DNA from: an uncultured Streptomyces sp.
GTDB lineage: Bacteria; Actinomycetota; Actinomycetes; Streptomycetales; Streptomycetaceae
NCBI GenBank assembly: GCA_946480485.1
Contig: CAMLJW010000085.1
Span: 1-14,957 of the forward strand
DNA length: 14,957 nt
Reading direction: 5' to 3'
In this document: positions 13,748 through 14,957 of the stretch, one piece after another
How the letters are laid out: each line of letters starts with the position of its first letter
Position numbering within the stretch: position 1 is the stretch's first letter
The notes under the pieces: generated by a model
Seen by the model: the letters and a program-made list of their open reading frames with translations, nothing else
Database searches by the model: none
Told to the model about the DNA's origin: nothing
Translations under genes and position numbers: made by a program

Positions 13748-13975
13748 CTACCGGGCCAAGGCGGCCCTGACCCGATCAACGCCATGCGTTCGACCCGCTG
13801 ATGGATACTGCTCATGGCTGCTTGCTCCGTTCGAGTGGTCCACGCCCCGGGGCCGTTCGCGCGGTCGCCGGGGTCTTGCCTGTCTCGCTCTGGGCAATCG
13901 GCCCGTCACACACAGCGGTACCGTTGAAACACAGGTCATTGTTAAGAGCGTTAAACGGCGCGGGGAGTGGCACGC
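13748..13975. promoter_or_regulatory. Gap before the regulator remnant
   Basis: No protein is recognised in this stretch. Just ahead of the regulator ATG there are TTGAAA (13924-13929), two direct GTTAA copies (13941-13945 and 13950-13954), and a ribosome-binding site GGGGAG (13963-13968) 7 bases before ATG 13976. These suggest the regulator's original promoter region survives. Confidence 0.4.
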
Positions 13976-14544
13976 ATGGGCGACCGACAGCCGAACGAGG
14001 GTCTGAGGAGGCTTACGCCGCTACGGGCTGGACGCTGCGGCGGTTCGCCCAGGAGGTCAATAAGATCGCCACCGAGCGGGGGACGCCTACGCGGTACCAA
14101 CCGCCATCGGTGCACCAGTGGCTAGACGGGCACATGCCCAAGGAAGAAGTACGCCCCCTGATCCTGGAGGCGCTTGCCCGTCACCTCAAACGCCCGGTCG
14201 CACACGCTGAGGCCGGCTTTTCCCCGCCTGCCTACGACAGGAACGACGTCAGCACCGTTGAAGGGTTGCTGGACCTCGGCAGTCAAGATATGGACCCCTC
14301 ACGCCGCAGCGTCATAGGAGCGGGAGCAAAACTCTTCTCTGTGGTTTTAGCCATTCCGGGATGGCAGGACGTCGTAGGCCGCATGGAAGCGATCCAGACT
14401 GGACGAATACCCTCGTCGACCACCTCAAGGCCACCGCGGACTCCCGGTCATGCGGCGGTACATAGACAACGAGCATCATTACCCGTGTGCGCTCGACGGC
14501 AGCCGGAAGGCCAGCTGACGATCGCTCAGTTCTCCGTGACGTAG
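13976..14544 (+). pseudogene. Frameshifted and truncated helix-turn-helix regulator
   Basis: ATG 13976 begins MGDRQPNEGLRRL, which I recognise as the start of a common Streptomyces DNA-binding protein. At about 14012-14014 one base appears to be missing. The next frame continues YAATGWTLRRFAQEVN, an XRE-type helix-turn-helix, then PSVHQWLDGHMPKEEVRPL, DMDPSRRSVIGAGAKLFSVV and IPGWQDVVGRMEAIQTGR to about 14406. After that the frame loses coding character and stops at TAG 14542-14544. Intact members continue much further with a repeat-rich helical sensor region, so both a frameshift and a 3' truncation are present. The ribosome-binding site is intact. A TTA codon occurs at 14347-14349. It may once have regulated a neighbour; as written it would give only a short nonsense peptide. 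A sequencing error at the first frameshift cannot be excluded, but would not repair the truncation. Confidence 0.7.
14397..14518 (+). pseudogene. Short frameshifted coding remnant fused to the regulator remnant
   Basis: Starting where the regulator's similarity ends, a second frame reads DWTNTLVDHLKATADSR (14397-14447), then after a one-base shift MRRYIDNEHHYPCALDGSRKAS ends at TGA 14516-14518 in the third frame. Both pieces keep strong G/C third-position bias, unlike the regulator frame over the same bases. I read this as the C-terminus of another gene joined by deletion. The family is not recognised. Confidence 0.4.
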
Positions 14545-14957
14545 AGCGGGCTCCCAAACCCTACCCAAGGGACGCCTTCTCCCACGGCCGGGCCGGCGAA
14601 CCCCGACGCTCAAGAAGCCTGCCATTACCGGCAGGTAGGGACATTTGCCTCTAGCGGTCATGCGGGATCCCTGGAGAGACTCGTCGCCCAGCACGGGAAC
14701 GCCGGCGATCCAGCGCTGCACACGTGCGACTCGTACACGAGTCAGTACAAGGAAGAGTCATCGCCACCCACGCGAGGCTCACCCGATGGTGCGGTGATGC
14801 AAGCCAAGCGGTCATGGCCGCAACCGTACAGAGCGGAGCCGAGACGGGCTTTAGCAAAGCCTCCGTACCGTGAGGCGCGCCTACCCCAAAACCCGACCCC
14901 AGAAAAGGCACACCCTTCCATGCATGCACGCACCCGCCGCCGGCGCCGTACAGCGGC
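14545..14957. other. Last ~410 bases, no convincing gene
   Basis: All six frames are short or lack codon bias and start signals. A small hairpin cctgcc/ggcagg occurs at 14618-14635. One plus-strand frame of about 50 codons ending near 14871 (VIATHARLTRWCGDASQAVM) is mildly protein-like, but its third positions are mixed and it has no ribosome-binding site. It may be further gene debris continuing beyond the window. Confidence 0.4.

Noticed and set aside
13770..13800. GTTCGA motif considered as a tRNA T-loop and possible integration site
   Set aside because: No matching acceptor stem, anticodon arm or D arm around it, and no integrase gene in the window.

Overview
The window looks like chromosomal DNA of a Streptomyces, or a very close actinomycete. 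G+C is very high, third codon positions are almost all G or C, GTG starts are common, rare TTA codons appear in a few genes, and several proteins are of types I associate with Streptomyces. There is no rRNA, tRNA, CRISPR array, intact insertion sequence or recognisable replication origin.

Left part (1-4251): a membrane-anchored, glycine/serine-rich hypothetical protein (41-994, +), a 455-bp C-rich gap, an L,D-transpeptidase lipoprotein (1450-2322, -), and the large (substrate-binding) subunit of a coenzyme B12-dependent acyl-CoA mutase of the methylmalonyl-CoA mutase type (2555-4135, +). The mutase lacks its own B12-binding domain, and no partner gene is next to it.

Centre (4252-11706): a compact sugar-polymer locus of two divergent operons sharing a ~198-bp control region (6561-6758). 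Leftward run a family-2 glycosyltransferase and a polysialyltransferase-like protein, with a 4-base GTGA overlap. Rightward run a DUF6716-like putative glycosyltransferase, a CMP-nonulosonate cytidylyltransferase fused to a KdsC-like HAD phosphatase, a NeuB-type nonulosonate synthase, and a family-52-like sialyltransferase candidate. Together they could make a nonulosonic acid, dephosphorylate it, activate it with CMP and polymerise or attach it. There is no NeuC-type epimerase. Streptomyces cell walls are known to carry Kdn-containing teichulosonic acids, so my best inference is that this locus makes a Kdn-type wall glycopolymer. Substrate and product are not proved by sequence.

Right part (11707-14957): accessory-looking DNA. 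A 14-TM-type DHA2 multidrug efflux transporter (12047-13567) has a rare TTA as its second codon and a 340-bp leader rich in inverted repeats. It is followed by gene debris: a C-terminal fragment on the minus strand, a frameshifted helix-turn-helix regulator, a second frameshifted fragment, and ~400 bp without a convincing gene. This suggests a variable site where the conserved sugar-polymer locus ends.

The points most worth following are the minimal nonulosonate locus (NeuB without a SAF domain, fused activating enzyme/phosphatase, three different sialyltransferase-like proteins), a triplicated Shine-Dalgarno motif before the cytidylyltransferase, and a dispersed-repeat-like insertion read in frame inside the DUF6716 gene.
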